DNA of 64,000 bases from Timema cristinae (GCA_039000515.1 JBCFYV010011164.1:34545021-34609020), one strand, 5' to 3'. Shown: positions 1 to 12,152, counted from the first letter of the stretch. Notes: a model not told the origin generated them from the letters alone. Translations and numbers: made by a program.

Positions 1-2257
1 CCGGGCTGGAGGTAATAATTTTAAACACATAGATATATAGAATGTTTTATTTGGTACCTACCTATTTTGTTTTTATTTTGTTTTTTTGCTGTTTGTGCAA
101 AAAGAAAGCGAAAAACTATCAAATATCCTAAATACATTTTAGTTTAGTTTTTTGATCCACTACCACTCTCAAAGTTTAGTCGCTTAACACGGAAACACTC
201 TGTATAATACTTAAATTATTTCTATTTCAATGTATTGCAATAAACATAGTATTATATTTTCACGCTAGTTGACATGATATCATGCGATTAAGAATGTGAA
301 GTATTTGTACAGAATTAAAATTCTTAAGGACTTTGGAGAAAAGTAGATTCACAAGGACCTTAAGGATAAAGGGAATTCATTAGGACCTTAAGGATACGCA
401 TCTTACTGACAAAGTATGTAAATGAGGCTCTTTTATTACGGAGCAGCCTGCACGCTATCTCAGTTACATTATCCTCTTGTAACACACATAATGTATAAAC
501 GTGTTATGAGGATAAGCGAAAAGGGTGAAGATACGAGGTATCATTGAGAGCGTCCCGGTAATATACAATACGCTTACAATACGCTGCCTGCGTCGCAGAC
601 GTAGAGAGAGAGCGTTGAGCTCGTCTTGTCTTGCTTAACGGTGACCTAGAGTTTCAGGTTTGAATATTGGTCATTTACACTAAGGATAGTTTTCTACATG
701 TCACTATAGTTTTCCCATCCTTTCTTCAATTTCATGTGGTTATATTTACTATTTAGGACCTGAGCGCTTCCTCCCCTCACTGTACCTGCTCAACAATGTG
801 TAGTTCCCCCGCAAAACTGCTTGTTAACCTCCTGATAATTCCCCTCCTCCAACTGTTGACACCTGAGCGCTTCTTCCCCTCCCTATCGACAATGATTGTT
901 TCATCTTGTTAGAATGATATCTCCATGAAGTTTCTCCAAACACTAATCGCTGACCCACTAAGCTTTCTCTATCCTCTTGCAAATTTTATGTTTTTCCTAA
1001 ACTTGAACAGTTTATTTTATAAGTAGGCCTATGCTTTACGCGAGGGTTATTACTGACTTAATCTAAAAGTGAGTAATGGGTGAGGCTAGCTTAGTTAATA
1101 AATCATGTATAATCCGTTCCCCCTGAAAGGTAGCTCAGTCTTATCTTGACTGTTCACAGTATGCCTCTCTGTTTTATATGCTACATATATGGTAAACAAG
1201 CAAGGTAGACTTACTCTCTTCCATTGTAACAATATATTTATCCTCATAACAAATTATTTATTGAATAACGCCAAATATTTAAACCGGAAATAAATATTAA
1301 ACAACACAAAGATAGTGGTTAATTTCACATACTAAATAAATGCTCTCAAATTAAAATAATTTAAAATCATCTTCCTGACCAACCATTTTACCATTTATAA
1401 CACTAGATACCCTCCTGCCGCTGGTGCTGTGACGTATTGTACTTGTTATTTATTATTCGAGCGAGTTTAACGCGGAGTTTCCAAGACAGGCGCTGTAATT
1501 TACGTGCATCTAATGTGCTGTTTTCTGCTCTATTTGCTTCTCCTCCCCCATAGAGATTTGAGAGTAATGGTTCAACGCCTCCACTGCCACGAACACAAGA
1601 CGACATAGGAACTTGATTTTATTTGTCAAGATTTGGTAGAGCAAGAGAAGGGGATGGAGGTGGTGAAATATTAGTTGGGACTCCATTTTAAACGGCTGAT
1701 TAACCGGGATATTGGATACACGATTAAGCTTGAACCAGAAAACTCATCCAAGTGCTATTTTCATCATTCGTCGCCTGACAACGATGACATTGGTATTGGT
1801 TCTTTTCATTTTGTTAAATGATTTCATTGGTCTTTAGTTCACATTTAAAAATAAATCCCTACCAAGATGCTACCTTCCGCATCCGTACCCCATTAGTGTA
1901 CATCAGATCACATGACACGGCGTATGAATATGTGAAAAGGTTTATCGATTTTTGCATCTGTCATACTCTCTCTCATAGCTTGTTACTACTATTTAGGTTT
2001 ACTTCTACTAAACCCACACTTGAGAAATACTTTAGTCTGTTAATTGGGGAGCCCCAACTAAGTTGGAAATATCCAACTCCTCTGCTATGTAAATATTTAT
2101 CTTGTTCAGTTCAGATGATGTTGGGTTGGACGGAGAAATCCCTTTTGGAGCGCAGACAAATTTGGGCAGCTAAAATAATATTATATGTTTATTTATTTGT
2201 AATTCACTCTGGAGTCCTTATAGACGGACGACAATTATTTGTCTATAATTAAATATT
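1..2257. other. Intergenic DNA, no gene recognised
   Basis: No coding region, RNA gene or complete mobile element was recognised. Two short direct repeats are visible: AAGGACCTTAAGGATA-like copies near 350 and 385, and a pair of CCTGAGCGCTTC-containing pyrimidine-rich segments near 759 and 863. An open frame of 144 codons at 1818-2252 has no recognisable motif and is probably chance. Confidence 0.5.
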
Positions 2258-2502
2258 ACCCGCTTTGGTGGCCAGGTGGTCTAACGCACTACTCTTGGAG
2301 TAGGCTAGAATGCCGATGACGGGAAGGTTGAGGTTCAAATCTCGGTTGGGTGTACCGAGATTGGTTTTTACAAAATAGTTTTCCACGCAAATTTGGGTTA
2401 ACTTACTCTGAATATAACCTTACTAATCCCTAAAACCACTAGTGTAATTAGTACATAAGCGTATAAACCGAATGGGTAGTAATACATGGTGCTAAAAATA
2501 AT
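2258..2502 (+). mobile_element. SINE family B copy, near full length
   Basis: A tRNA-like head (box A-like GGCCAGGTGGTCTAACG, box B-like GGTTCAAATCTCG near 2332) is followed by the family B body (GGTTTTCC-like, CACGCAAATTTGGGTT, CTAATCCC) and the shared tail ending GGGTAGTAATACATGGTGCTAA plus an A/T-rich run. AATTAAAT occurs on both sides (2247-2254 and 2503-2510), a weak candidate target-site duplication. Confidence 0.75.
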
Positions 2503-2840
2503 AATTAAATCTTCTACAGATTTGTTTTGTAACGAGAACGTTTAGCGCAAGGCCTACTACCAGTTAAGTTTTAAGGGTATAAATAAGAGACTATTTTAGG
2601 TAAATTGCACCCGCATTAGCATGAGGAGAGAATGGAAAACTAAACTGATAAATTACATTTGGAACATCACCATTTGTGGACCAGCACGAGGTTCGAGTTT
2701 CAGGCTCTCTGTAATCGCTGCCCAAGCGCATTGCTACTCTCATACCGTGCTGCCAATGAATACAGCAAAGCGAATAATTATTTTACTATTGAAATACAAT
2801 ACAAAATATCGCTTTATCTATACTTATATAATATAATATA

Positions 2841-3122
2841 TATTATTATTATTATTAGCACCGCGTCTTACTACCCGTTCGGGTTATACGCACTTACGAT
2901 AATGGGTAATGGTAGGGTGATTGTGAGATGAAATGAAGGACCTACAGTTTAACGTGGAATCCGAACCATGGTGGTGGCCTGGCATTCCCCACATTCACAA
3001 GATGTATTGTCAGAGGTGAAGGAAGGGTTTGGCAATCAGATAAATCTGTGCCGGGACCGAGGATTGAACCCCGGCCGCCAGCACAGAAGTCCAACACCTT
3101 ACCCCTAGACCGCCAGGTCACC
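2841..3122 (-). mobile_element. SINE family A copy, full length
   Basis: On the - strand this reads from a tRNA-like head (GGTGACCTGGCGGTCTAGG, box B GGGGTTCAATCC) through a conserved body to a tail with CCCGAACGGGTAGTAAGACGC and (TAA)n. It matches six other copies in the window. Open frames crossing it are artefacts of the SINE. Confidence 0.85.
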
Positions 3123-4020
3123 ATTTTCTCTAGTAGAAACACACAGTAACTTTTCTTAATATATTAATCCCAACAGTTCGTGGATATCTGTCAAGGGTGT
3201 ATTTTAGTTTGATAACTTTACTCATACTTATTTAAAAGTTTCTCATCAAATGCTAAAATGCTCATGATAATGATTTAAGAACTGTTGAGAATAATATGTG
3301 TATACAATTATATTTTCTGTTTTTACTGGAACAATGTTTTATTTTGGCGAAAAGAAAAGTCTTCCTTGAAAACTTGAAAAACACTGAACTCTCTCGCATC
3401 CCCTTCCATTCCACCGTAAGCGGATGACGGATAAATCTAAACTTAGGTAAATAATAAAGTTAGAACTAGACGTCATATAGGGGTGTGGTTTTCAGTATTC
3501 TCATTTAAAAAACAATGCAATTGAAACCAGTGAAAGAGTTTTACCATATTTTTTTTAATGCAACAACATAAAATAGAAGTTATTCTTATACGAAAAATAC
3601 TATGAAATTCACCCAATTTTGCTGTTGTCAAATGAATAATGCAGAAAACCTTACTTTGTTACGTTTCCTGGTTCAAGTGTAGGCCTAATTGTATATTTAA
3701 TGTACCGGTTAATTGGTCGTGATGTGAGTTTATAAATAAAAGTGTACTATTGAGTTAGATTGGCGACCTTGCACGTTCATTGAGGCTCTAGGACTGGGTG
3801 TAAACAGAAGAGTACGTTCACGGTAATTTCGACTATTTCTTACACTAATATCTGTACTAATTTAATAAATGGTACGACACAGTTGCACAAACGTTCTCAT
3901 ATATCATTGGATAAATAGTCAAAAATATTTTCTTAGTAAACTACCTCTAAATATGTTTTCCTCAGAAAAATAAACACATCATCTTGAACACAATAAACAC
4001 GCTTTATATATATATAAAAT
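3123..4020. other. Intergenic, nothing recognised
   Basis: AT-rich sequence without a recognisable gene, RNA or mobile element. Confidence 0.4.
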
Positions 4021-4745
4021 ACACACATTTTAATCAAAATCGTCCAAATATGTTTAACCAACTTCAATATTTACAAAATCAGTAATTTGTAAACTTTCTT
4101 CAAATTATTTTTAATTTGTACAGATAAAAACATTCTTATCTATCATTAAAAAAAAACCAGATCTTTTTTGGACAAAATAACTCAGTTCATCTTTGGAAAA
4201 TTTCAAATTGTTTACAAATTGTCAAAATTAAATCACTTTTAAATTAATTTTATTTAAAAAAAATTAACGTACATTATTATTTATCTTGTAAAATAGCCTC
4301 CTAATACCTATTTTGAACAAAATTTTACTCATTTTCACAAGATTTCTAATTTTTCTAAAATCAATCAACATTAATCTACTAACAAATTGTTTTTTTAAGA
4401 AAATCAAATATGTAAAATTATGTATACTGTAAAAAAATAGACCTAACAGATATACATTTTAAACAAAATTGCGAGAACAATTTTTAAAAAATTTCCAATT
4501 AAAAAAGACAATATCAGTAAACTGCCCTCATACACTTTTTTTTATAACCAGTATCAAGTTTTATTTTTTATGCCAAACATTCCACAGTGATATATTTTTT
4601 TAACTAAATTGCTAGAGCAATTTTTTAAATAATGAAAAGTTTCAAGTATCACTCATCAGTCAACTACCCTAAAAGATCAATTTTAGAATAATTTGGAATT
4701 CAAAAAAATCTCTGATCAGTGAACTACTCTTAATCTAAGCGCTAG
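4021..4745. repeat. Degenerate AT-rich repeat (family J) with internal reiterations
   Basis: Repeated phrases such as ATCAGTAAACTGCCCTCATA, CATCAGTCAACTACCCTAAA and GATCAGTGAACTACTCTTAA recur roughly every 70 to 150 bases. Related wording appears inverted near 7370-7470 and again near 41.0-41.4 kb, so this is a dispersed element with internal tandem structure. No coding potential was seen and boundaries are approximate. Confidence 0.45.
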
Positions 4746-4849
4746 GATAACAAATAACCTTATTATGAAAAGTACTTGCTTTGAGCATATAGAGGTTTGA
4801 TGCCTTATAGGCTAGTGAGTATAACATGAATCCAGAGAAACAATGGTAA

Positions 4850-5805
4850 ATTGCTAGGAATAAAATTACAAATGCCGCAAAGAGTAGTGTAGGTCATTTC
4901 AAAAATAGTAGGAAGAAACCATGGTTTGTCAACAGATGTTCAATAAACGAGAAAAGGAAAACAAAATTACATTGTCGTGAATTGAGCTTAGACACATTTA
5001 ACAATGCAAAAAGGAAGGCCAGTATCATATACAGGAATAAAAAGAGAGAGTATTTAATGGGTAAATTTAGTGAGTTAGAACACAATAGTAAAAATAATAT
5101 AAGGGAACTTTATTTAGGTATTAACGGATATGGGAAAAGTTATCACGATAGGGCCAATTTAGTGTAATATGAAAATGTAAATCTGGTGGTGGACACGAAA
5201 AATATTTTGAGCTGATTTAATGACCACTTCAGGCATATTTTGAATGTTTATGAAGGATTATAATTGGGTGAGGGTGTCAAAATCCATACTGCTAAATCAC
5301 TAATCTCAGGGCCAAGTATTAGTTAAGTCAAAGAGCTATTAAGACGTTAAAGAAGAGTTATAGATTCAATCCCAGCAGGGTTATTAAAGGGAGATTATGA
5401 AATATTAATAATAGAAATTCATAAACTCCTTTGTTCCAAATGGAACCGTGTGGTATTACCCCAAGAATTAAAGAAAGGAAGGTATTATAATACCGATTTT
5501 AAAAAAGATAGATAAAACAGAGTCTAATGACCATGGCGTTATCTCACTACTAACAAGTTATAACATTTTATCCAACGTAACTTTAATAAGATTGACGCCA
5601 TATTCAGAGGAAATAATCGGGGATCATCAATGTGGATTTCGAACAATATATATACGGGTTGGATATCATTAATCAGATACTTTCGAAATACGTAATGGGT
5701 TGAAACAAGAAGATGCACTTTTCCCATTAATACTTTTATTTTTGTAAGTGCGGTAACGAACTTTCGAGTTCCGGATGCTATAGAGTAAGTAACTAAGGGT
5801 AAAAA
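4850..5805 (+). pseudogene. Degenerate non-LTR reverse transcriptase copy with internal deletion
   Basis: Reading across frames recovers the linker between endonuclease and RT (KKPWFVNRCSIN, then NAKRKASIIYRNKKREYLMG around 4910-5060). RT blocks follow: a PAGLLKG-like motif, ISLL near 5540, EEIIGDHQCGFR near 5605-5640, and a motif B equivalent NGLKQEDALFPL near 5690-5730. The sequence then jumps directly to the C-terminal wording FVSAVTNFRVPDAIE at about 5745-5790. Motif C and most of the C-terminal domain are therefore missing. Many stops and frameshifts show it is long dead. The intronic copy at 55.3-56.5 kb belongs to the same family. The clade (RTE-like or similar) is uncertain. Confidence 0.75.
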
Positions 5806-6434
5806 AAAGAACCCCATCATGAGATATAGCCCTATAACTAGACAACTAGAGACCCTTATTTGTTTTAGATACAATTATTGGTTTTTGTTAAATAAAAATA
5901 AGATGTATTTTGGTATTAAAAGTCGGTAAATGAAAGGAATTCTTTATATAGATATGGTTAAAAAAGTTTACCCACACTTAAGCATTTTATTGCTAATTAT
6001 AGAAAAGTTACGGCTAATTTATTAATATCACATTTTAAATATTTGTCTTTGGTTCAATATGGCCGTCATAGTAGCCAGATCAAACACATATTCTACTTCT
6101 TCTTTAACCAGTGGTCTTTGGTGGTCAGGTGGTAGATATTTATTTATTAAGAAGAAAATTATAATAGTACAGTTGAGACTTTGTTTCTGGTAATTTAAGA
6201 CAAAGAATAATGTTGTTTGCTACAAAGTAAAACGGTGTAGAGTTTGGATATCTTTAATTATCATTAAAATCAACATAATTTACCGTTTTTAGAATATAAA
6301 AGACCAAGTAATCATTTTCGACAAGATATTCAATCTCGTTTTGTTTCGTTACAACTTTTTTTTCTAGAATGAACTTTAAAAATATTTTGATATTATTTCT
6401 TAATGTGCTAATTAAGGCCTAATAATTACGCAAA
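5806..6434. other. Intergenic, nothing recognised
   Basis: AT-rich sequence. No gene, RNA or repeat was recognised. Confidence 0.4.
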
Positions 6435-6477
6435 TGGAGAAGGTTGAATGTAGAGCAAGTAAACCTGCATTTATGCG

Positions 6478-6508
<31 letters not shown>

Positions 6509-6633
6509 AAACCATTTAGGAAAAACCAACCCCCAGTTCACCCGACCGAGATTCGAATCTCGATCTACACGTTTCTCGGCAGTCTAGCTCAGCACGGAAC
6601 TAGCGCGTTAGTCAATCACGCTACTGAAGCGGT
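6435..6633 (-). mobile_element. SINE family B, 3' truncated, with (AG)n expansion
   Basis: On the - strand it reads CCGCTTCAGTAGCGTGATTG, box B GATTCGAATCTCGG and the family B body up to the CTCTACATTCAACC region. The common 3' tail is missing. An (AG)n microsatellite at 6478-6505 lies where other copies read CTCTCCCTCCACGC, so it probably expanded from the polypyrimidine part of the SINE. Confidence 0.7.
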
Positions 6634-6639
6634 ATAAAA

Positions 6640-7480
6640 TCTAAATATCATGTTCTGAAAATTGAAAAATGACACTTGGACACGGGAATCGAATCCGGGA
6701 CCTTTGACTTAGTACGCTCCAGTCTCAGTAAAATTCATAAATTATAGCTTTGGCTATTTGATTCTAAATATCATGTTTGAACAAATTTCACCAAACCATA
6801 TCAAGTCTGTAGCAAAGGACAGACAGACATAATTGTAAAACCACTTTTTAGGCTTCGGGGCGCATACATAAACTACTGAGAAAGGAAAAGAAAATCATAT
6901 CCGACATCACCTCAAACATATTTTGACAAGTTGGTCATTTTGGAATTATTTGGAATAAAATCACTTGCTTAGTTGACCAAACAGGTTTGAATGTCATTAA
7001 TGTAGAATAATTTATACTTTTTCATATAAATAAAGTATTTAAAACGTGAAATATTTTTCTTGAGATGATGTATCTTTACTTTATGTGTGTACCTGAGCTA
7101 AAAAAAAAAAAGTGGGTCTTACCATTTAGTTTTTATGTACACTGTTAGATGAATTTCGTCCAAACTTGATATTTAGAACTTACATGGCCATACCTCGAGG
7201 AAAAATAGCCATTTTTTTTTCTCTCTTAAATTAAAAGAAATTTACTTTTGATTTTTTTAAATGTTAAATGTTTTGGAAATGTCTTAAACAATTTTGTTCA
7301 AAATTAATATTTGTGGAGTGTATTATATAATAAATAGAACTGAAGACTTATTTTACTGAGCAAATTTACTTTAAGGGTAGTTAACTGATGAGTATGTTTT
7401 GAAACTTTGAAATTTTTCGAGAAATACTAACGATTTTGTTAAAAATGGATATGAGGGTAGTGTCTGACACGACATACAAA
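6640..7480. repeat. Family J dispersed repeat, degenerate
   Basis: CTAAATATCATGTTTGAAC, AAACCATATCAAGTC and GACAGACAGACAT (about 6765-6830) match the arrangement at 41.28-41.36 kb. The later part (about 7330-7470, AAGGGTAGTTAACTGATGAG) is the reverse complement of phrases at 4.5-4.7 kb. A tRNA-like box B on the - strand lies near 6683-6705. No coding potential. Confidence 0.4.
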
Positions 7481-7682
7481 AGTGTATACATGTTTTTCAA
7501 TGAAGTATTATTTAACTGCAATTAAATAATAAACAATTTTTGTAAATGTTGTTCCAAACTATATGAGAAAGCATGTATCACCGTGTAGCACCATTAATTT
7601 ACTAAATTTATTCATCAAATATCATTAAAACAGGATTATTGTAAACCAACTATATAATCATTCGCAAGTTCATTGCATCCAC

Positions 7683-8060
7683 GCGCTGTTATGGAAGGGG
7701 ACAGGGGGTGAAGTTTGTTAGCACGCGCGTCAGTTTGGATTTATAGGGAGGTGAGGTGAGGGAAGGGATAGGCCAAGTTTTGAGCGGGAATTCCCCGGCC
7801 TACGTCACGAGGCTAAACCGGGGGTCCCAGGCAACATCGATCTACTAAACCCGTGCGTCGCGCGGCCCCCAGTATGCCGCTGGTGGTGGTATGTCTAGTC
7901 CGCCTTTGGGCACTGCCCCCTAGTAGCTATACTGGAGTTCGAGGACCAGTTTCCCCTTCACCCACCGTCGCTCTTCTATATTCCTTCTATTCTTCCTCCA
8001 CCCACGTCGAACGTACGTGGGATCTATGGCTGCGCTTCCATATTTACCGCCTTGCTTACC
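7683..8060. other. GC-rich island in AT-rich DNA
   Basis: About 380 bases of clearly higher GC and CpG content (for example GCACGCGCGTCAG and GTGCGTCGCGCGGCCCC), unlike the flanks. It is crossed by an open frame of 101 codons (7853-8158) with no recognisable domain. It could be a promoter-associated island, the 5' region of a mobile element or an unrecognised exon. The sequence alone does not decide. Confidence 0.4.
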
Positions 8061-8439
8061 CACATTCACAATTTAATTTAAATAAATGGTACGGAACTCC
8101 GCACGAACTTTCTCGCTCTATTTTTTTAGAAATTGAGATATTGACTCAAAATTCGTAATATAATATACACTGGCAAACCCGATAACAAATTGCGCTAAAC
8201 ATACGTTAAACATTTTTTTATTCATGGTTTTAAATTTCACAATTTTATTTTTAAAAGAATTGACGTCTTCATTTGTATATTTTTGGATCAATACAAAATA
8301 TCGATCAACACTTCGTATTCAAATGTTACAAGGGGATATCTTATGGTTATTGCATTGCTATTAAATTTCTCTTTTATACATTTTGACTAATAAAATAGGT
8401 AATTATTGACTATTAAGTCTAAAATGAGAGAGATAGAAT

Positions 8440-9006
8440 CGTTATAGCCGATTTTGAGAAAATTGAATATTTCTCTTTTCATACTCTAGTAAACTGCTAT
8501 ATATTTCAATTAAAAGATTTTTATTATAAATAGATCCACATGTATGCAATGATAAGTAATCTCATATCTCAAATACTTGCAGAGATATAATTAAAAATTA
8601 AATTTTACGCATCAGACCGGGACCCTTAAAGTAATTTTGACGAAAATTTGAGAGTAGCCATTTGGTTTGTAATATTGATCAAAGCTTATAAATGAAATCT
8701 AATCAAAATCGTAAAAACGATTTTGATCAAATCAATTTGTTTTTCTCTTTCCGCCCTTAAGGAAACTACCCTTAATTTTAGAGTTAGATATCCTATTCCA
8801 AAAATCCTTTGGGAAAACCTTATGAAAACCCTAAATACCAAGTTGTTTTTATCCCGATTGGTAAAACAGTTTAGGCTCTAGTCGGTACAGACAGACAGAC
8901 CGAGCGAAATTCAAAAACAACTTTTTCGGATTCGGGGGATCATGAAACGTCAAGATTCATCAAAATCTCGAGTTCGATTTTTTTGACGATCACAATACTT
9001 TCTCTA
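8440..9006 (-). repeat. Family C dispersed element, - strand copy
   Basis: Its + orientation end reads TAGAGAAAGTATTGTGATCG, followed by a GACGTTTCATGATCCCC block, a CTGTCTGTCTGT block, a TTTGGTATCTAGGGTTTTC-like block and an AAATTAAGGGTAGTTT-like block. The same order appears at 9.9, 25.0 and 38.4 kb. Non-coding. The element class is unknown. Confidence 0.6.
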
Positions 9007-9094
9007 CCTGTAAGATGGTGAGAAATACTGACAGGAAGACTTGGATTGTTTTATCAGTAAATGAAAGAAACGAATCTTCCATTTTTTTTGTTAT

Positions 9095-9330
9095 TTTTTC
9101 TCGTGCGCTGCATCTTACTCCCATCCGGGTTATACACATATTTACAACAAATGAGTAGGGAAGAGAATGGTTTAGGAAAAGTTCCCTTATATGCATGAAG
9201 GAAGAGTGTGAACCCAATGAATGTAAACATCTCAGCATGCCTGATCGGGATTCTAATTCTGACATCCCCGTCGGTAGAAAACTTGACCAGTTCAAACTGA
9301 CGCCTTTATCCGCGTGGTCACTGACACGAG
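9095..9330 (-). mobile_element. Degenerate tRNA-derived SINE (B-like)
   Basis: The tail on the - strand (ATCCGGGTTATACACATAT and CGCTGCATCTTACTCCC) corresponds to the shared SINE tail. The head end carries a decayed box B near 9245 and CGCGTGGTCACTGAC. An open frame on each strand here is SINE-derived. Confidence 0.55.
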
Positions 9331-9934
9331 TTAAAATTATTTTAGCATGCCTTTATCTAGGATGTCAAACTATTTGAATAGTGCGTTTAAACTACCCTAA
9401 ATAATAAAACTAAGCCTACTAAAGTATGAGGAAAAGCTGTAATTTTTTTAAACGTTCAACCTTTATAAAAAAATTGGTTCCTTTAGCTTATATTTTATGG
9501 GCAAAAGTGTTTGAAATTTCCAAAAAAATTAATATCATATGATTTATTTAGCTTTAATAAACACAAATTGCATTTTGATTTTGTTCCCCCATTATTAACT
9601 GGGCTATTAAATTAATACAAGCGTATTCATAAACACATTTGAATCTAACAAAAATGGGTATACACACTGTACAAATTTAGGTCATCATTAATATTTAAGT
9701 AGGCATAACAAATATTTACAATTAAAAAAATGTTTATCAAGCTATTTCCGCTAAATTTGTCTTATACAAAGTACTAGCTTAGGACATAATATAATTATTG
9801 TACAATAATGTTGTTTCTTTGTACAATATTAACCGGGTAAAATATGTTTACGATTTTTAAAATGTTGACTCATAAGGTTGTCAAAAGATAAAACAAAGTA
9901 TCAAGCTAAACATAGAAAAACTGTAAACATTTAA
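9331..9934. other. Intergenic, nothing recognised
   Basis: AT-rich, with no recognisable gene or repeat. Confidence 0.4.
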
Positions 9935-10620
9935 AGGTTGTTTTTACGTTGCCGTCTGTCTTTCAGACTTTCAGTAGCTCGGACTAGAGCTGAAATCATT
10001 TACCGAACGGTTTAAAATTTGGTATCTAGGGTTTTAATAAGGTCCTCAGGAGGGGTTTTTGGAATTATATATTTAACCTTAAAATTAAGGGTAGCGTATT
10101 GGAGGGCATAAAGATATAAAATTGATTTTCTCAAAATCCATTCAAACGATCTTTATTAAGTTTCATATCATTGTTTAACATTAAACAAATATGTCAAATC
10201 TTGTTTTCCCATGAAATTGACTTTAATAGCACTTTACTCAAGTCGAAATTTCCACTTTTGATCATTTATACGCATCTATTTGAGAAATGAAATAACTTAC
10301 CACTGTAAAGTTACTGTTGAAATTAAAAATAATTTAATCTTGAAGATATGTTTATAAAACCAATAGTTTCAGAGTTAAAAGCAATATGTACGTTTTTTAT
10401 GGCTTACTTAAAATATGAAATTAATTGTAATACTCTTTGATTGACAGTTGTACTCCTCTTCTCTCGATGTTTCTGGAATAGTGTATGTTATTTACATTAA
10501 TGCTCTTTGACTGAGTGTTTCTACAACAATGTATATAGTTGCGTTTCACAAATTTTATGAGCTTTTAGTAAATGTCTATTTTAATATTAAAGAGAAAGAA
10601 AGTTTGTGCGGTTCAACATA
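9935..10620 (+). repeat. Family C dispersed element, + strand copy, 5' truncated
   Basis: The order of blocks matches the copy at 38.3-39.2 kb: GTCTGTCTTTCAG, GGTATCTAGGGTTTTAATAA, TTGGAATTATATATTTAACC, ATTTGAGAAATGAAATAACT, TTCTACAACAATGTATATAG, and the end GAGAAAGAAAGTTTGTGCGG. No open frame was seen. Confidence 0.6.
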
Positions 10621-10774
10621 CTTTTTTTTTTGTATTATAAAGTGCACTTTCTGAACTGACTTATTATATCAGCACACGACTGATAAACTAACTTAGATCT
10701 AGAACAGACACAGCATCTAGCCCCAGGCTGTTAATTAATCACTGTGAAAGGTTAAAACACACACTTTACCAATG

Positions 10775-10872
10775 ATACCGTTTTCGGCCATTCCAAGAAT
10801 CGGTCCCGGGACCCTCAGCTTAGTAGACAAACGCGCTACCAACTGAGCTAAGGTGTTGCACCTGATACATTC
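10775..10872 (-). mobile_element. tRNA-like SINE head (family I)
   Basis: The reverse strand reads ACCTTAGCTCAGTTGGTAGC, a near-perfect box A, then GTCTACTAAGCTGAGGGTCC and a damaged box B around CCCGGGACCGATTCTTGG. It is too degenerate to fold as a working tRNA, so it is called a SINE head or tRNA pseudogene. Related heads occur at 54.2 kb (+). Confidence 0.5.
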
Positions 10873-10987
10873 ATCAGGCTCAGAAAGTGCAGGTTAAATA
10901 CCCCAAATAAATTAAATGAAACTAAATCACATTCCGTAAACAAAACACAAAACTAGAGTAGAACACCATTAACATTCTCATAATCTA

Positions 10988-11206
10988 CACCGATGGGCAC
11001 ATGATATAAATGTTAGACTTATCTAGTCTGCTTTGCTGGTGACAGGGAGGTATGGTTCAAATCCCAGATTGGTATACTCATGGTGGTTTATCATAAATGG
11101 TATCCCACTCTCCCTCCACGCAAATTCTAGTACAATTACTACATCATTCCTGATTCTTTGTCTATTTGTATAAATGGATATCCCGAATGGGTAGTAATAC
11201 TAGCTA
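10988..11206 (+). mobile_element. SINE family B copy, degenerate
   Basis: Shows GGTTCAAATCCCAGA (box B), CTCTCCCTCCACGCAAATTC and the tail CCCGAATGGGTAGTAATAC in family B order. Confidence 0.65.
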
Positions 11207-11640
11207 TCCCATCACCCAAAAAGAAAATGATTATTAAGTTAACACAAAACATAGTGGTACACTTTTAAATTTAAAACAATATCTTATCATTATAGCAAAT
11301 AAAAAGCTATAATTGTGTCGCACCTATTTCAGGTTTCGTCTGTGATCGAACCAAGAGCTGTTAGACCTGTAATTGGCCTCCTTGAGCCACGTGAATGCTG
11401 AGCTATTATAGCGACTATTATTAAACGAGCATTGTCGTGTCATACGAGCGTGTATTATTTGTAGTGCATGACAATCCAACATGGTAAACAGGCAAGTTAT
11501 TGATTGGCTCTACAAAGTCCAAGGGGGTTCCAGGACAATGTCCGTAACATTCTGGCCTTACAGCTAGACTCTGTTTCTTGTAAGCTTAGATAGTATGTCC
11601 AACATAATCCCCCCACCCCCCTTGATCCTCTTTTTACTAC
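11207..11640. other. Intergenic with one tRNA-like scrap
   Basis: A - strand box B-like GGTTCGATCACAG near 11340-11353 suggests an old SINE head. Otherwise nothing was recognised. Confidence 0.35.
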
Positions 11641-11812
11641 CTGCCCCGGCTATCCGCCTATTAAGATTAATAGGGTATGGGTGAGGAAGATAGAGTTAAG
11701 AGAGAATGTACCAAGATTCGCGTGGAGGAAGAGATAGAAGTACTTCCGACCCAGATTCTAACACCGACCTTACTGTCATCTACAGCCAGACAAGATAAAA
11801 TTGGAGCCTTTT
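11641..11812 (-). mobile_element. SINE family B fragment
   Basis: GGGTATGGGTGAGGAAGATA and CAAGATTCGCGTGGAGGAAG are the reverse of the family B body. Box B is decayed near 11750. Confidence 0.55.
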
Positions 11813-11861
11813 TCTGCGTGCCCACTCGTGTGTTTCTGCAATTAGGATCCTAGACCCTAGA

Positions 11862-12152
11862 TTATTATTATTATTATTATTATTATTAGCACCGCGTCTT
11901 ACTACCCGTTAGGGTTATACGCACTTACGCTAATATGTAATGGTAGGGTGATTGTGAGATGAAATGAAGGACCTACAGTTTAACGTGGAATCCGAACCAC
12001 GGTGGCGGCCTGGCATTCCTCACATTCACAAGATGTCTTGTCAGAGGTGAGGGAAGGGTTTGGTAATCAGATAAATCTGTGCCGGGACCGAGGATTGAAC
12101 CCCGGCCGCCAGCATAGAAGTCTGACACCTTACCCCTAGACCACCAGGTCAC
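11862..12152 (-). mobile_element. SINE family A copy with target-site duplication
   Basis: A full-length family A SINE with a (TAA)n tail on the - strand. The 13-base CCTAGACCCTAGA occurs at 11849-11861 and again at 12153-12165, directly flanking the element, as expected for target-primed insertion. Confidence 0.9.

Noticed and set aside
1818..2252. 144-codon open frame on the + strand
   Set aside because: The start region is AT-rich, there is no domain or signal motif, and no splice context or neighbour supports a gene. Its length is possible by chance in 64 kb.
10775..10872. Possible functional tRNA gene on the - strand
   Set aside because: Box A is good, but box B is broken and no complete cloverleaf forms. 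Similar heads elsewhere mark it as SINE-derived.
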